Shown: positions 31,650-41,188, counted from the stretch's first letter. The stretch: 64,000 nucleotides of DNA from Flavihumibacter fluminis (GCF_021491375.1 NZ_JAKEVY010000002.1:248001-312000), one strand, 5' to 3'. A program made the numbers and translations. The notes: generated from the sequence alone by a model not told the origin.

Positions 31650-32639
31650 TCAGTTGCTCTTCTCTTTGGCGGCCTTTTTCTCCTTCTTGCGGAAATACCC
31701 TCTGAACAGAAAATTATGCTGCAGGGCAGTCATGTTTTCATTAAAGGTGGCAGTGCTTTTTTCGATATTGCTCAGGCTGCGATGCAGGCTGCCCGTCATG
31801 CTGGTGTCTGATAGGATGGCATTCGCCGGACCCTTGCCTTCTTTGATCTCATTTTGCACCCCGGAGATCAGGTCGTTCACTTTTTGGGTCATGGTTACTG
31901 TTTGCTGACTCGTTTGTTCCAGCTGTGCCAGGGTTCTCTCCAGTTGGCCACTCATCACGGTATCATAGATCAGGTGTTGTACCAGTCCGCGTTCCTGTTT
32001 CAGGTCATGAATTACCTGGTTCAATTCTGCTGTCAGTTGCTTTGTTGAAACAGATGCCTGCTCAATATTGTTGAGGCTTGCTTTTATGGATACCGCCAGG
32101 CTGCTGTCCTCCAGTAATTTCCAGACCGCACTGCTGTTGTTAAACCGGCTGATGGTTTGCACAAGTTCAGCAGATAATACGGCTGCATTCTGATTCGTGA
32201 CAGATAAGGTCTCCAGCATGGCATCCGTATCCAGGTTTTTTTTGGTAGCAATTTCATCTCCTTCCTGGATAGGTTCAGCCGGACCATCACCCGGTAGCAG
32301 ATTTACTACCCGGTTGCCGATCAGTCCTTCTGTTCCTATAGAAGCCAGTGAATTTTTCAGGATATGTTTGGATGCTTCTTTATCAATCAATAATTCAAGC
32401 TGGATGGTAGTATCATTGATCAGCTTCACTGATTTCACTGTGCCTGCCTGGATACCTGCATACCTCACATTGTTTCCGGGCACTACTCCACCTGCATGAC
32501 GGAAATAGGTTTTAACCAGTATGGAAGCGCGAAACAGTTGTTGATTTCTGCCAATAAGATAGAGGGACAGCACGAGGAATAGCAGTCCGCTGATGGTGAA
32601 GAGTCCGAGTTTGATCAGGTTGGTTCTTTTGTTCTGCAT
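31650..32639 (-). CDS. mlaD: MlaD/MCE family lipid-transport protein
   Basis: The product is 329 residues, with a membrane anchor at about 10-32 followed by an MCE domain at ~38-120 (Y-F-R-H-A-G-G-V-V-P-G-N-N-V-R-Y-A-G). A long helical C-terminal tail with several amphipathic repeats follows. It acts in the periplasm as the substrate-binding part of an ABC lipid transporter moving phospholipids across the envelope. Encoded 12 bp after the ATPase gene, in order permease, ATPase, MCE protein. MlaB and MlaC homologues are not adjacent. Confidence 0.9.
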   Translation of the reverse strand: MQNKRTNLIKLGLFTISGLLFLVLSLYLIGRNQQLFRASILVKTYFRHAGGVVPGNNVRYAGIQAGTVKSVKLINDTTIQLELLIDKEASKHILKNSLASIGTEGLIGNRVVNLLPGDGPAEPIQEGDEIATKKNLDTDAMLETLSVTNQNAAVLSAELVQTISRFNNSSAVWKLLEDSSLAVSIKASLNNIEQASVSTKQLTAELNQVIHDLKQERGLVQHLIYDTVMSGQLERTLAQLEQTSQQTVTMTQKVNDLISGVQNEIKEGKGPANAILSDTSMTGSLHRSLSNIEKSTATFNENMTALQHNFLFRGYFRKKEKKAAKEKSN

Positions 32640-32651
32640 GGGTTTCTTGGC

Positions 32652-33389
32652 TTATTCAAAATACGGTAAAATAACCGGATCGGTGGATGCTTTTAAAGTG
32701 TCAAATTCGCCTTCCGCATAGGCAATACCATCCACCAGCAGGATCATCCGGTCGGCGGTGCGCTGGATACAATTCATATCATGCGAAATGATGATGGACG
32801 AGGTATTGTATTTTTTCTGCAGGGCATTCATCAGGTCGCTGATTTCTTTGGAAGTGATGGGATCCAATCCCGTGGTAGGTTCATCGTACAGGATGATTTC
32901 CGGTTTCAGGATCAGGGTGCGCGCCAGCGCGATACGCTTCCTCATTCCACCAGATAACTCTACCGGCATTAAATCTACCGTATGTGCGAGCCCCACATTC
33001 TCCAGTGATTCCATCACCAGGTCATTGGTTTCTTTATCACTGATTTCCATCCAGTGCCGGCGTAATGGGAACTCCAGGTTTTCGCGAACCGTCATGGAAT
33101 CATAGAGTGCATTCGACTGAAAGAGGAAGCCAATTTTCACGCGCAGGTGATCCATCTCATCCTGGTTGAGGGATCTGATGGATTCGCCCAACACAGTGAT
33201 TTCTCCTTCATCCGGTTGCATGAGCCCGATAATGCATTTGATCAGGACAGACTTGCCGCTGCCGGATTTGCCCAACACCGCCAGGTTTTCTCCTTTGTTC
33301 AACCGGAGGTTAAATCCTTTCAATACCTGGTTCGATCCAAAGCCTTTGTAAAGATTCTCTATGAGGATAGCTGCTTCCGTGTTTGACAT
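32652..33389 (-). CDS. mlaF: MlaF-type ABC transporter ATPase
   Basis: This 245-residue ATPase has Walker A G-K-S-G-S-G-K-S at about 38-45, the signature L-S-G-G-M-R-K-R, and Walker B I-I-L-Y-D-E-P followed by the D-loop T-G-L-D-P, with an H-loop His further on. The M-R-K-R variant of the signature is typical of MCE-type transporters. It energises lipid transport with the permease (33401) and MCE protein (31650), 11 bp from the former. Confidence 0.93.
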   Translation of the reverse strand: MSNTEAAILIENLYKGFGSNQVLKGFNLRLNKGENLAVLGKSGSGKSVLIKCIIGLMQPDEGEITVLGESIRSLNQDEMDHLRVKIGFLFQSNALYDSMTVRENLEFPLRRHWMEISDKETNDLVMESLENVGLAHTVDLMPVELSGGMRKRIALARTLILKPEIILYDEPTTGLDPITSKEISDLMNALQKKYNTSSIIISHDMNCIQRTADRMILLVDGIAYAEGEFDTLKASTDPVILPYFE

Positions 33390-33400
33390 ACTGTTTTCTT

Positions 33401-34171
33401 TTAATTAAGTCCGAGTATATCTGTTACCTGCACAGCAAGCAAATCGATAATAAAAACCATCAGGCTGCCCAGCACTACCGCACTGTTCGCACTCCGGCCC
33501 ACACCCTCTGTACCTTTGCTGGAATTAAATCCTTTAAAGCAGCCTATAATACCGATGGCAAATCCAAAGAAAAAGGATTTTATAAAGGCAGGCAGCACAT
33601 CGCCAAAGCTGAGGTTGTTAAATACCTGGGTATAATACAAACTGAAACTGGTAGTGGCTTTGATGTTCACACCAAGATAAGCGCCATACAGGGAGATGGC
33701 ATCGCCGAGTAACACCAGGATCGGCAACATAAATGTGGTAGCCAGTACGCGGGTTACTACCAGGTATTTAAAAGGATTCGTACCACTTACTTCCATGGCG
33801 TCAATCTGTTCGGTCACTTTCATACTGCCCAGTTCTGCACCAATGCTGCTACCAATTTTGCCGGCAAAAATCAGGGCTGTAATAACCGGACCAATTTCCC
33901 GCACGATGGCAATTCCCACCATGGCAGGTAATTCACTTTCTACACCATAGTCAATTAAGGAGGGGCGCAATTGCATCGTGAGTACGAGGCCCATGATAAA
34001 ACCAGTGAGACCAACCAGGGGCAGTGACTTATATCCGATCATATAACACTGATGAATAAACGCAGCCCATTCGTACCGGGGACGAAATACTTCCCGAAAA
34101 AATCTTCCCGTGAATTGTGAAATGGCTCCTGCTTCTTCCAGGAATCGTTTGGTATTGGGTGGTAGTGTCAT
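33401..34171 (-). CDS. mlaE: MlaE-type ABC transporter permease
   Basis: This 256-residue inner-membrane permease has about five helices. Family motifs are present: an amphipathic N-terminal region, G-L-V-L-T-M-Q, E-I-G-P-V-I-T-A-L-I-F-A-G-K-I-G-S, and G-S-M-K-V-T-E-Q-I-D-A-M. It forms the membrane channel of the MCE lipid transporter with the ATPase and MCE proteins. First gene of the three-gene operon. Confidence 0.93.
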   Translation of the reverse strand: MTLPPNTKRFLEEAGAISQFTGRFFREVFRPRYEWAAFIHQCYMIGYKSLPLVGLTGFIMGLVLTMQLRPSLIDYGVESELPAMVGIAIVREIGPVITALIFAGKIGSSIGAELGSMKVTEQIDAMEVSGTNPFKYLVVTRVLATTFMLPILVLLGDAISLYGAYLGVNIKATTSFSLYYTQVFNNLSFGDVLPAFIKSFFFGFAIGIIGCFKGFNSSKGTEGVGRSANSAVVLGSLMVFIIDLLAVQVTDILGLN

Positions 34172-34197
34172 AATTGGGTAATCAAAAATTACAAAAC

Positions 34198-35853
34198 TTA
34201 TCGGATAAAGCCCGGTAATTCGCGCAGACGGGTTGCATCTGCGGGGTTCAGTATCAGTTCCGATACTGCCAGCAGGAGTGATTTTTTAGCCGTATACAAC
34301 TCCCTGTTATAGTTTACCAGAGTAGATAGTTCGATATCTGTCAATTCCTTGCTTCGGTTTTTACCATAGAGCTCCATAATGGAATGCTGATATTGATCTG
34401 CCAGCTCCGCAAATGCTTTCTTCAGCTCTTCACTGGTAGCTGGTTTTTCTCCCGTAAGAAAAGGAGTTAGTTCCAGTAGGAATTCTCCCATGCGCTGTCT
34501 GCTCATCTGGTAATAACTAAACTTACTATCGTTGGAAGAATTGCGCAGTTGCTCTGCATCCAGCCTCGCATCTTTCAGGCTTTTGGCTCCATACATGCCA
34601 TTGCGAAGTGCAGCTACCAACTGGTCCAGCAAAACAGTATCCTCTTTATCGGTAATGGATGCCTGCAGTTGTACATAGTATTGCTGGATATCACCATGTA
34701 CATCTTTCAGGTAATCGTAGCGATCCTCTGCATTCGTAAACAGGTGACTGGGTTTCCAGGCCGTTACCGGTAACTGAAAGTTGTTGATACCAATTGCTTC
34801 CACTGCATACTGGATGGTATGATACATAAAATGTTTGATCTCTTCCTGGGCAGCCATCAGAGCGAGCTCGGGCTCCTTAATTGACACTTTATGAATGAAA
34901 CTGGTATCCTGCTGGTTGTTGCTGTAGAGGTTTTGCAGGAAGCGGCCAAATAGCTGCAGGAAAGGAAAAAACAGGAGGATACCTAATAAATTCACAAGGG
35001 TCTGGAAAAAGGCAAGTGAGGTAAGCTCATCTTTTACACCGATCCAGTCCTGTATGATATAAAGCAGGGGTCCGATAGCAGCAAATGCAAGTATGGAGGA
35101 AATGGTATTGAATAAAAAATTGCCCAGTGCCACTCGTTTTTTATCAACCAGTTTGCCTTGTGCAAGGATCAGCAGTTTGGATGTGGTGCCGATTTCCGCT
35201 CCCAATATAATGGCAGCTGCAGCTTCCAGGCTGATCCCACCGGCATGCAGAACCGAAAGTGTTAATGCAATCGTAGCAGAACTGGCCTGCACGATGGTAG
35301 TGATCACTGCTCCCAATAATAGAAATACAATCAGTGGAAAGCGATTGAACTGCAGCAGATCAATATGCTCAAGGCTGGAGGCAACCCCGGTTTGCATGAA
35401 GTACAATCCCAACAGCAGGAAACCAAATCCCAGCAGAAATTGTATCCAGGAATAAAAGCGGTTATGCGGTGAGAGCATGGTCCAGATTAATCCCGCGATT
35501 CCTGTTAAAGGCCAGGCAAGTGCTTCAATATTGATTTTGAATCCAACCAATGCAATGATCCAGCTGGTAAAAGTGGTGCCGAGGTTGGAACCCAGCATCA
35601 GGGCGAGAGCATTTTCCATTTGTAACACTTTCGCCCCCACGAAGGCAAGTACCATGATATTCACTACCGAACTGCTTTGCAGGAGAGCGGTAACCATGGC
35701 TCCTCCGAGTATGCCTTTTACCTTGTTGCTGGTTTGTTTTTTCAGGAACAGTTTGAACGACCGGCCCGCAATTCTTTTCAAGGCATCCTCCAGCCAATGC
35801 ATGCCGATGATGAAAATCACCACTCCTGCTAATAATTCCCAAACCTGGTTCAT
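34198..35853 (-). CDS. Na/Pi cotransporter family protein
   Basis: The product is 551 residues. The membrane half (~1-320) has eight or so helices and two inverted Q-S-S/Q-A-S-S repeats: L-L-Q-S-S-S-V-V-N at ~58 and I-V-Q-A-S-S-A-T-I at ~188, which form the sodium and phosphate sites. The C-terminal ~210 residues are a PhoU-like helical domain. It should import phosphate or related anions with sodium. Divergent from the phospholipase D-type gene; 26 bp after the mlaE start on the other side. Confidence 0.9.
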   Translation of the reverse strand: MNQVWELLAGVVIFIIGMHWLEDALKRIAGRSFKLFLKKQTSNKVKGILGGAMVTALLQSSSVVNIMVLAFVGAKVLQMENALALMLGSNLGTTFTSWIIALVGFKINIEALAWPLTGIAGLIWTMLSPHNRFYSWIQFLLGFGFLLLGLYFMQTGVASSLEHIDLLQFNRFPLIVFLLLGAVITTIVQASSATIALTLSVLHAGGISLEAAAAIILGAEIGTTSKLLILAQGKLVDKKRVALGNFLFNTISSILAFAAIGPLLYIIQDWIGVKDELTSLAFFQTLVNLLGILLFFPFLQLFGRFLQNLYSNNQQDTSFIHKVSIKEPELALMAAQEEIKHFMYHTIQYAVEAIGINNFQLPVTAWKPSHLFTNAEDRYDYLKDVHGDIQQYYVQLQASITDKEDTVLLDQLVAALRNGMYGAKSLKDARLDAEQLRNSSNDSKFSYYQMSRQRMGEFLLELTPFLTGEKPATSEELKKAFAELADQYQHSIMELYGKNRSKELTDIELSTLVNYNRELYTAKKSLLLAVSELILNPADATRLRELPGFIR

Positions 35854-35894
35854 ACTTCTATAGCTATTCCTAAATGTACTATATTAACAGTAGG

Positions 35895-37073
35895 ATGAAA
35901 AAGCCGAATCCATTAAAAGGGTATACCTCACGCAACCGGGTTGATCTGGTAAGGGGTGGTAAAGCTTATTTCGAAACATTGATTCGTCTGCTGGATGATG
36001 CTACACATTCCATCCATTTCCAGATGTATATTCTCGATGAAGATGAAACCGGTGGTGAAGTGCTGGAACATCTTTGTCGCGCTGCAGAAAGAGGCGTCAA
36101 AGTCTATATGCTTGTGGATGGTTATGCGTCGCTACACCTCACCAAAAAACGAATCCGCGAGATACGGGGTCGCGGTGTGCATTTCAGATGGTTTGAACCA
36201 TTACTGAGAGCCCGCAAGTTTTATTTTGGTCGCAGACTGCACCAGAAAGTTTGTGTTGTGGATGCGGATACTGCTTTGGTAGGAGGGGTGAATGTGAGTA
36301 ACCGCTACAATGATTTACCCGGACAAACTGCCTGGCTCGATTGGGCGGTGCTGGTGGAAGGGGAAGCCGTAGAGAAATTATACCAGGTATGCCTGGAACT
36401 CTGGAACAAAGCGGGCTGGGGGAAATCCAAACAGATTCAGTTCAAATTGCCTCCACATCGAAAAGCTTTGCCGGAGGAGAACTGCCTGGTTCGGGTGAGG
36501 CGGCAGGACTGGGTACGCTTTCGCACTGAAATATCCAGCAGTTACATGCGTATGATGCAGGATGCAAAGCAGGAAGTGTATATGTTATCTAGTTATTTCC
36601 TGCCCGGTCGGCAAATGCGCAAGGCGATGGAAAATGCTGTCAAACGGGGAGTAAAAATTTATGTGATTGCCGCAGGAAAATCAGATGTGTGGATGGCCAA
36701 AGAAGCTGAACGGTATCTCTACAGATGGTTGTTGAAAAATAAAATCTCCTTATTCGAATACCAGTCGAATGTATTGCATGGCAAGATCAGTTGTTCAGAT
36801 GGAAAATGGGCCACAGTAGGTTCCTTTAATATCAATTTCATCAGTGCTTATGCCAGCATTGAACTCAACCTGGAAATACTCGATGAACAATTTGCTGCGA
36901 AGGTGAAACAGGAGTTGCTGGAAATTATAGAGCAGGAATCTGTTCCGGTAACCGAATCTGAGTCGCAGCAGAAATATGGATGGGCTGCACGTGCCTGGCA
37001 GAAGACCTGTTATACCAGCATCCGATTGATTTTTGTGCTGTTTACTTTCTATTTTAAACAGCGGCGCAACTGA
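35895..37073 (+). CDS. Phospholipase D superfamily protein, cardiolipin synthase-like
   Basis: About 392 residues from the ATG at 35895. There are two HKD motifs: H-Q-K-V-C-V-V-D at about residue 116 and H-G-K-I-S-C-S-D at about 296, each followed by a V-G-G-V/V-G-S-F glycine strand. Both catalytic His-Lys pairs are intact. The short C-terminal hydrophobic helix could associate with the membrane. Cardiolipin synthase activity is likely from architecture, but the long N-terminal membrane helices of ClsA are absent, so it is closer to ClsB/C-type. Confidence 0.85.
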   Translation: MKKPNPLKGYTSRNRVDLVRGGKAYFETLIRLLDDATHSIHFQMYILDEDETGGEVLEHLCRAAERGVKVYMLVDGYASLHLTKKRIREIRGRGVHFRWFEPLLRARKFYFGRRLHQKVCVVDADTALVGGVNVSNRYNDLPGQTAWLDWAVLVEGEAVEKLYQVCLELWNKAGWGKSKQIQFKLPPHRKALPEENCLVRVRRQDWVRFRTEISSSYMRMMQDAKQEVYMLSSYFLPGRQMRKAMENAVKRGVKIYVIAAGKSDVWMAKEAERYLYRWLLKNKISLFEYQSNVLHGKISCSDGKWATVGSFNINFISAYASIELNLEILDEQFAAKVKQELLEIIEQESVPVTESESQQKYGWAARAWQKTCYTSIRLIFVLFTFYFKQRRN

Positions 37074-37075
37074 AT

Positions 37076-37258
37076 TTACAATTCACATTGATCATCAATA
37101 CATCTGCGCGGACGAATAAATCCGGTAATAAAAATAATGCCGCCAAAAATATACATCGGCCAGGCATCTTTGTAAAAAAATGCGATGCCAATAAAGAGTC
37201 CGCCCAGGCCGAAGCGAAGGATGCGGTGAAACCAGACGGGATTGATTTTCTCTAACAT
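37076..37258 (-). CDS. Small membrane protein, YgaP/DUF2892-like
   Basis: This 60-residue protein has two short hydrophobic helices (about 13-30 and 34-47) around a D-A-W-P turn, with a C-terminal R-P-R-R-C-I-D-D-Q-C. It resembles the stand-alone membrane domain of YgaP-type proteins. No catalytic rhodanese part is present. It lies 11 bp downstream of the porin gene's stop-to-start junction on the same strand order, with ORFs at both sides. Confidence 0.6.
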   Translation of the reverse strand: MLEKINPVWFHRILRFGLGGLFIGIAFFYKDAWPMYIFGGIIFITGFIRPRRCIDDQCEL

Positions 37259-37268
37259 GATGACGGAT

Positions 37269-38663
37269 TTAAAAAGTGTAGTTTAAGATAAGATTGTAAT
37301 TTGACATATTGACTTTGTTCACGAGGTATTTGGCTGCATAGGATTCATCACCCAATACCGATTTATGAACAAATAAAAACTGGATATCCATTCCTTTCAG
37401 GAAAGCCTGGAAATCGTATTTCCAGCTCAGGTTTAGTTGCTGATAAGAGGGGGTTGCATATTTATTGAATGCGGCATTCTCCACATCCGGCAGGTAATAA
37501 TGTCCGTACCCAAGAAAGAGTTTGGAATGCAGTTTATCCAACTTGTAATTTGCTTTGAATGCAATGGCATTCACATCTGCATAACCATCATTTCGTTCTC
37601 TCTGCAGAAAGGTATAAAAAGGATCCTTACCCCATTCCCTTGGCATCAGGTACCTGCCATCTTTGGTGATGCGGGTATAATTCAGTGATATATTCCAGGG
37701 TTGATGTTCCAGTCCGATACTTCCCCCAAGAACAAGTGATTTGCCGCCTTTGGTAAAATAGGTTTTGGATGGGTCTTCATTGCCGCCATCATTGATTGCA
37801 TCCTGGCGGATTACTTGCAATCCTCCGGTTAGGGTGTTCTTATTTCCAACCGGTTTGCGAAGTTCTGCCTGCACCATGGCGGTATTAAAAATATTTTCCA
37901 CAAACTGATTCCATACCTGGATGCTGAGGTTAGGATGGATTTGCTGCTGGATGCTGGTTACCACAACACCCTTGCTTTTGAGTGCGTCTTTGTAGTTGGA
38001 AGGTTTGCCATCCGGACCTAAGCCCGCTGGGTAAATTCCAATCGATTCACCAATAGAAAACCACCTCACGGTGCTTCGGGGAGAGATCTGCCAGAGATAA
38101 GCAGCTTGTAAGGCCGTATTTTTTCCAGGTTTCCAGTGTAACTGCAAACCATCGATGCCAGTAGCCCTCATTCGTCCATCCTGCTGGTTGATAAAAGGCA
38201 TATCGGGTAATTGTTTTCCGATGGTGGCTTTGAATGTTTTGTGTTTGTATTGCAGGTATAATTCTTCCAGGCGATTGATATCATTTTTGTTGGAAACATC
38301 CTGAATATCAAACAGCCCGATTTCATAACGGTTGGCCGCATTGGTCAGGGGATCCGGTTTGGCCAGGTTGGAGGAAGCGAGGTCATAAATAAAATAGCCT
38401 CCGATTCCCAACGTGAATCCATGAAAGGAGCCTGTTTTATAGCGTAATCCGCCCCCGATGGCAGTAGCTGCATAGTCGCGGATGCCAGTTGCATTATCCG
38501 TTGCCATCGTAAAGAGACGCGCGTGGCCATTGATCGTACCTGACTTAAACACATGCAACAGGGAACTGGTATCCCTGGTGGTTTCCGGTTCAGGCAGGTT
38601 TTGTGCGCTTGCGGCGCTGATCAGGGTTAGTTGTACTAAAAGTATGATAAGAATCCGGTTCAT
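37269..38663 (-). CDS. OprD-family outer-membrane porin
   Basis: About 464 residues starting MNRILIIL, with a signal peptide of about 20 residues ending A-S-A-Q. The mature part shows alternating strand patterns of an 18-strand barrel, aromatic C-terminal ending L-N-Y-T-F typical of outer-membrane proteins, and an OprD-like segment F-K-A-T-I-G-K-Q-L-P-D-M-P-F. It should form a substrate-specific pore; the substrate is unknown. Transcription probably includes the small downstream membrane gene. Confidence 0.8.
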   Translation of the reverse strand: MNRILIILLVQLTLISAASAQNLPEPETTRDTSSLLHVFKSGTINGHARLFTMATDNATGIRDYAATAIGGGLRYKTGSFHGFTLGIGGYFIYDLASSNLAKPDPLTNAANRYEIGLFDIQDVSNKNDINRLEELYLQYKHKTFKATIGKQLPDMPFINQQDGRMRATGIDGLQLHWKPGKNTALQAAYLWQISPRSTVRWFSIGESIGIYPAGLGPDGKPSNYKDALKSKGVVVTSIQQQIHPNLSIQVWNQFVENIFNTAMVQAELRKPVGNKNTLTGGLQVIRQDAINDGGNEDPSKTYFTKGGKSLVLGGSIGLEHQPWNISLNYTRITKDGRYLMPREWGKDPFYTFLQRERNDGYADVNAIAFKANYKLDKLHSKLFLGYGHYYLPDVENAAFNKYATPSYQQLNLSWKYDFQAFLKGMDIQFLFVHKSVLGDESYAAKYLVNKVNMSNYNLILNYTF

Positions 38664-38776
38664 AATGGTGGTGCAAAGCTGGAAAAAGAGGGGCAGCATT
38701 TCTGTGATAAGCATCACGCAGGGGAGAAGGGCCGGAACAAAAAAGGGCTATTTTTGTTAAAATTCTAAAAGCAGTT

Positions 38777-38947
38777 ATGGGCATCATGCGTCAGATAGCA
38801 GAATATCTGTATATCAAGAAAAAGGACCCCAATACACCGGAGACGAAATGGCTCAAGTACATGCACGGGATCAACCGGATTTCCATCCTGATGTTTCTTG
38901 CTGCCCTCATCTTCCTGTTTATCAAACTGGTATTCCTCAAAAAGTAA
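38777..38947 (+). CDS. DUF6728 family small membrane protein
   Basis: The product is 56 residues: an N-terminal M-R-Q-I-A-E-Y-L-Y-I-K-K-K-D-P-N segment, a short linker and one C-terminal membrane helix (I-L-M-F-L-A-A-L-I-F-L-F-I). This pattern matches DUF6728, a Bacteroidota-specific protein usually found close to envelope-biogenesis genes; here it lies 27 bp upstream of lpxB. The alternative start at 38786 would shorten it by three residues. Function unknown. Confidence 0.8.
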   Translation: MGIMRQIAEYLYIKKKDPNTPETKWLKYMHGINRISILMFLAALIFLFIKLVFLKK

Positions 38948-38974
38948 GTACTTCCGGCTTCCTATATTTGTTGC

Positions 38975-40102
38975 ATGAAGTATTATATCATCGCCGGTGA
39001 AGCCAGTGGCGACCTGCATGGCAGCAACCTGATCCGCGAGATAAAGGCAAGAGATGCGGCAGCGGAAATCCGTTGCTGGGGGGGCGACCTGATGGAAGCT
39101 GCAGGAGCTACCCTTGTGAAACATTACCGCGACCTTGCCTTTATGGGATTTGTGGAAGTGGTGGCAAACCTCCGGACGATACTTCGCAACCTGGATTTCT
39201 GCAAGCAGGATATCCGGAAGTTCCAGCCGGATCTGCTGATCTACATTGATTATCCTGGCTTTAATCTGCGCGTGGCGGACTGGGCAAAAAGAGAAGGCTT
39301 TCATAATGTTTACTATATATCTCCACAGGTTTGGGCCTGGAAAGAAAACCGGGTGAAAACGATCAAAGCATCCGTTGATAGGATGCTGGTCATCCTACCC
39401 TTTGAGCTGGATTTCTATCGCAAATGGAATTACCCCGTGAGTTATGTAGGGCATCCCCTGGCGGAAGTGATAGAAAAATACAAGCAGGACAATGCATCGC
39501 TGCAGCGCAATCCGAAACTGATTGCCTTACTTCCCGGAAGCCGCAAGCAGGAGATCCTGAAAAAATTACCGGTGATGTTGTCCGTGACGCCTTCATTTCC
39601 GGATTATGAATTTGTAGTAGCAAAGGCACCGGGAGTAAGCGATGATTTTTATGCACCCCTGCTGGCGAAATTCCCCAATGTACGCACCACCAGCAATGCA
39701 ACCTATGCGGTGTTGATGCAGGCTGAAGCAGCATTGGTCACCTCCGGAACTGCAACATTGGAAACGGCCCTGTTTGGAGTGCCGGAAGTCGTTTGTTATA
39801 AGGGTAACAAGATTTCTTATCTCATCGCGAAGCGCCTCATCAAAGTCAAATACATTTCATTGGTAAACCTGATCATGGACCAGCTGGTAGTAAAGGAGTT
39901 GATCCAGGACGATATGAATACACAAAACCTGGTGCAGGAATTGAAAAATCTCTTACATAATCAGGAGTACCGGAATCGCATAATTGGGGATTACAACCAA
40001 CTTCGGCAGCTCCTGCAGAAGGGAGGAAATGCTTCTGCGAAAGCCGCGGAGGAAATTGTAGATTATGCAACCAGTTTGATCAGCAAAACAACAACGCCAT
40101 AA
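38975..40102 (+). CDS. lpxB: Lipid-A-disaccharide synthase LpxB
   Basis: This 375-residue peripheral membrane glycosyltransferase (GT19) condenses UDP-diacylglucosamine with lipid X to make the lipid A disaccharide. The N-terminal signature A-G-E-A-S-G-D-L-H-G-S at about residues 6-16 and the Y-I-S-P-Q-V-W-A-W-K-E-N-R motif are intact, as are L-L-P-G-S-R-K-Q-E and the C-terminal T-S-G-T-A-T-L-E. Length is normal. It confirms a Gram-negative cell with lipid A. Its 3' end overlaps the convergent gene at 40063 by 40 nt. Confidence 0.95.
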   Translation: MKYYIIAGEASGDLHGSNLIREIKARDAAAEIRCWGGDLMEAAGATLVKHYRDLAFMGFVEVVANLRTILRNLDFCKQDIRKFQPDLLIYIDYPGFNLRVADWAKREGFHNVYYISPQVWAWKENRVKTIKASVDRMLVILPFELDFYRKWNYPVSYVGHPLAEVIEKYKQDNASLQRNPKLIALLPGSRKQEILKKLPVMLSVTPSFPDYEFVVAKAPGVSDDFYAPLLAKFPNVRTTSNATYAVLMQAEAALVTSGTATLETALFGVPEVVCYKGNKISYLIAKRLIKVKYISLVNLIMDQLVVKELIQDDMNTQNLVQELKNLLHNQEYRNRIIGDYNQLRQLLQKGGNASAKAAEEIVDYATSLISKTTTP

Positions 40103-40362
40103 ATAAGCGTTGATACAAAAACACCTTTGGCGGTTTTATCTTTTCGGCTGTTGATATAAATCGTGAAGAGAATGGCATTCGCAATTAATGAAATGCTGCT
40201 AACACCAGTCAACAGTGATTTCAGTTGCTTCAGGTAACCAAGGTATTCTGTGAAACTCACATGCCGGGGCATGAACACGATCAGGTAGTAAATGACCAGT
40301 CCGATTAAAGGTGCAATGAACCCTAATACAAGTCCCAGTTGAAGATTATCTTTTTTTAGCAT
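40063..40362 (-). CDS. Small membrane protein, unknown function
   Basis: The product is 99 residues starting at MLKKDN (40362), with three hydrophobic helices (about 10-28, 53-70, 78-97). It overlaps surE by 17 nt at its start and lpxB by 40 nt at its end (opposite strand), so it is coupled with surE and convergent with lpxB. No motif is recognised. Similar small membrane proteins sit next to surE in other Bacteroidota, to my recollection. Confidence 0.7.
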   Translation of the reverse strand: MLKKDNLQLGLVLGFIAPLIGLVIYYLIVFMPRHVSFTEYLGYLKQLKSLLTGVSSISLIANAILFTIYINSRKDKTAKGVFVSTLIYGVVVLLIKLVA

Positions 40363-41146
40363 CGAGTTTCCAGCTTTTTTCAAGTTTGGCTTTAAGAACG
40401 TAATTCGTAAGGTCAAATTGTACAGGTACCACACTTACATAGTTATTCTGCAAGGCCCAAACATCTGTATCTCTTCCTTTATCAAAGTTGAGAAATTCTC
40501 CGGTAAGCCAGTAATAGCGGCGACCGTGAGGGTCCTGGCGCTCCAGAAAATCTTCCTGGTATTTGGCATAGGCCTGGCGGCAAAGCTTTATTCCTTTGAT
40601 CTGTTCTTTTGGAACAGCGGGGATGTTCACATTTAGCACCAGGTGTTTATCCTGTTTTTTGCTCAGCACCATTTCCGTGATGATGCGTGCATAATGTGCC
40701 GCGGCGGTAAAATCAGCTTCGATGCTGTAGTCCAGCAGGGAGAAACCGATGGAAGGAATACTTTCAATAGCTGCTTCCACAGCAGCTGACATGGTGCCGG
40801 AATAGATCACATTGATGGAATGATTCGCACCATGATTGATACCACTCAGGCAAATATCCGGTTTGCGATGTAATACTTTATCTACCGCGAGTTTTACACA
40901 ATCTACCGGGGTGCCAGTGCAGCCATAGGCTTCAATGCCTTCATATAATTGAACAGGGTGTAACCGGAGGGGAGATCCAATGGTGATGGCATGTCCCATA
41001 CCCGACTGAGGCTTATCTGGCGCAACCACTACAATTTTCCCCAATCCGCGTACTGCTTCTACCAGGTTCTGGATTCCAGGGGCAGTAACGCCATCGTCAT
41101 TCGTGATCAGGATAATAGGTTCTTCTTTCTTCTTTCTGCTTGGCAT
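40346..41146 (-). CDS. surE: 5'-nucleotidase SurE
   Basis: This 266-residue cytosolic phosphatase dephosphorylates nucleoside monophosphates (and related phosphates) using divalent metal. Metal ligands are in T-N-D-D-G-V at about 15-20, a Ser in P-Q-S-G-M at about 47, and S-G-I-N-H-G-A-N at about 100-107. The N-terminal MPSRKKKEE is slightly longer than usual. Its start lies 10 bp inside the edge of the repeat-rich intergenic region. Confidence 0.95.
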   Translation of the reverse strand: MPSRKKKEEPIILITNDDGVTAPGIQNLVEAVRGLGKIVVVAPDKPQSGMGHAITIGSPLRLHPVQLYEGIEAYGCTGTPVDCVKLAVDKVLHRKPDICLSGINHGANHSINVIYSGTMSAAVEAAIESIPSIGFSLLDYSIEADFTAAAHYARIITEMVLSKKQDKHLVLNVNIPAVPKEQIKGIKLCRQAYAKYQEDFLERQDPHGRRYYWLTGEFLNFDKGRDTDVWALQNNYVSVVPVQFDLTNYVLKAKLEKSWKLDAKKR

Positions 41147-41157
41147 GGAGCAAATAT

Positions 41158-41188
41158 ACGTGAGACGTCAGACGTGAGACGTGAGAAG
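41158..41188 (+). repeat. Dispersed heptamer repeat, copy 3
   Basis: Four GTGAGAC-type heptamers including one GTCAGAC unit, then GAAGG. One mismatch to the reverse complement of 21809-21840. It starts 11 bp from the surE start codon and is followed directly by a purine tract. Confidence 0.8.

Noticed and set aside
38765-39304. 179-residue antisense frame over DUF6728 and lpxB
   Set aside because: It is antisense to two well-supported genes and shows no family resemblance.
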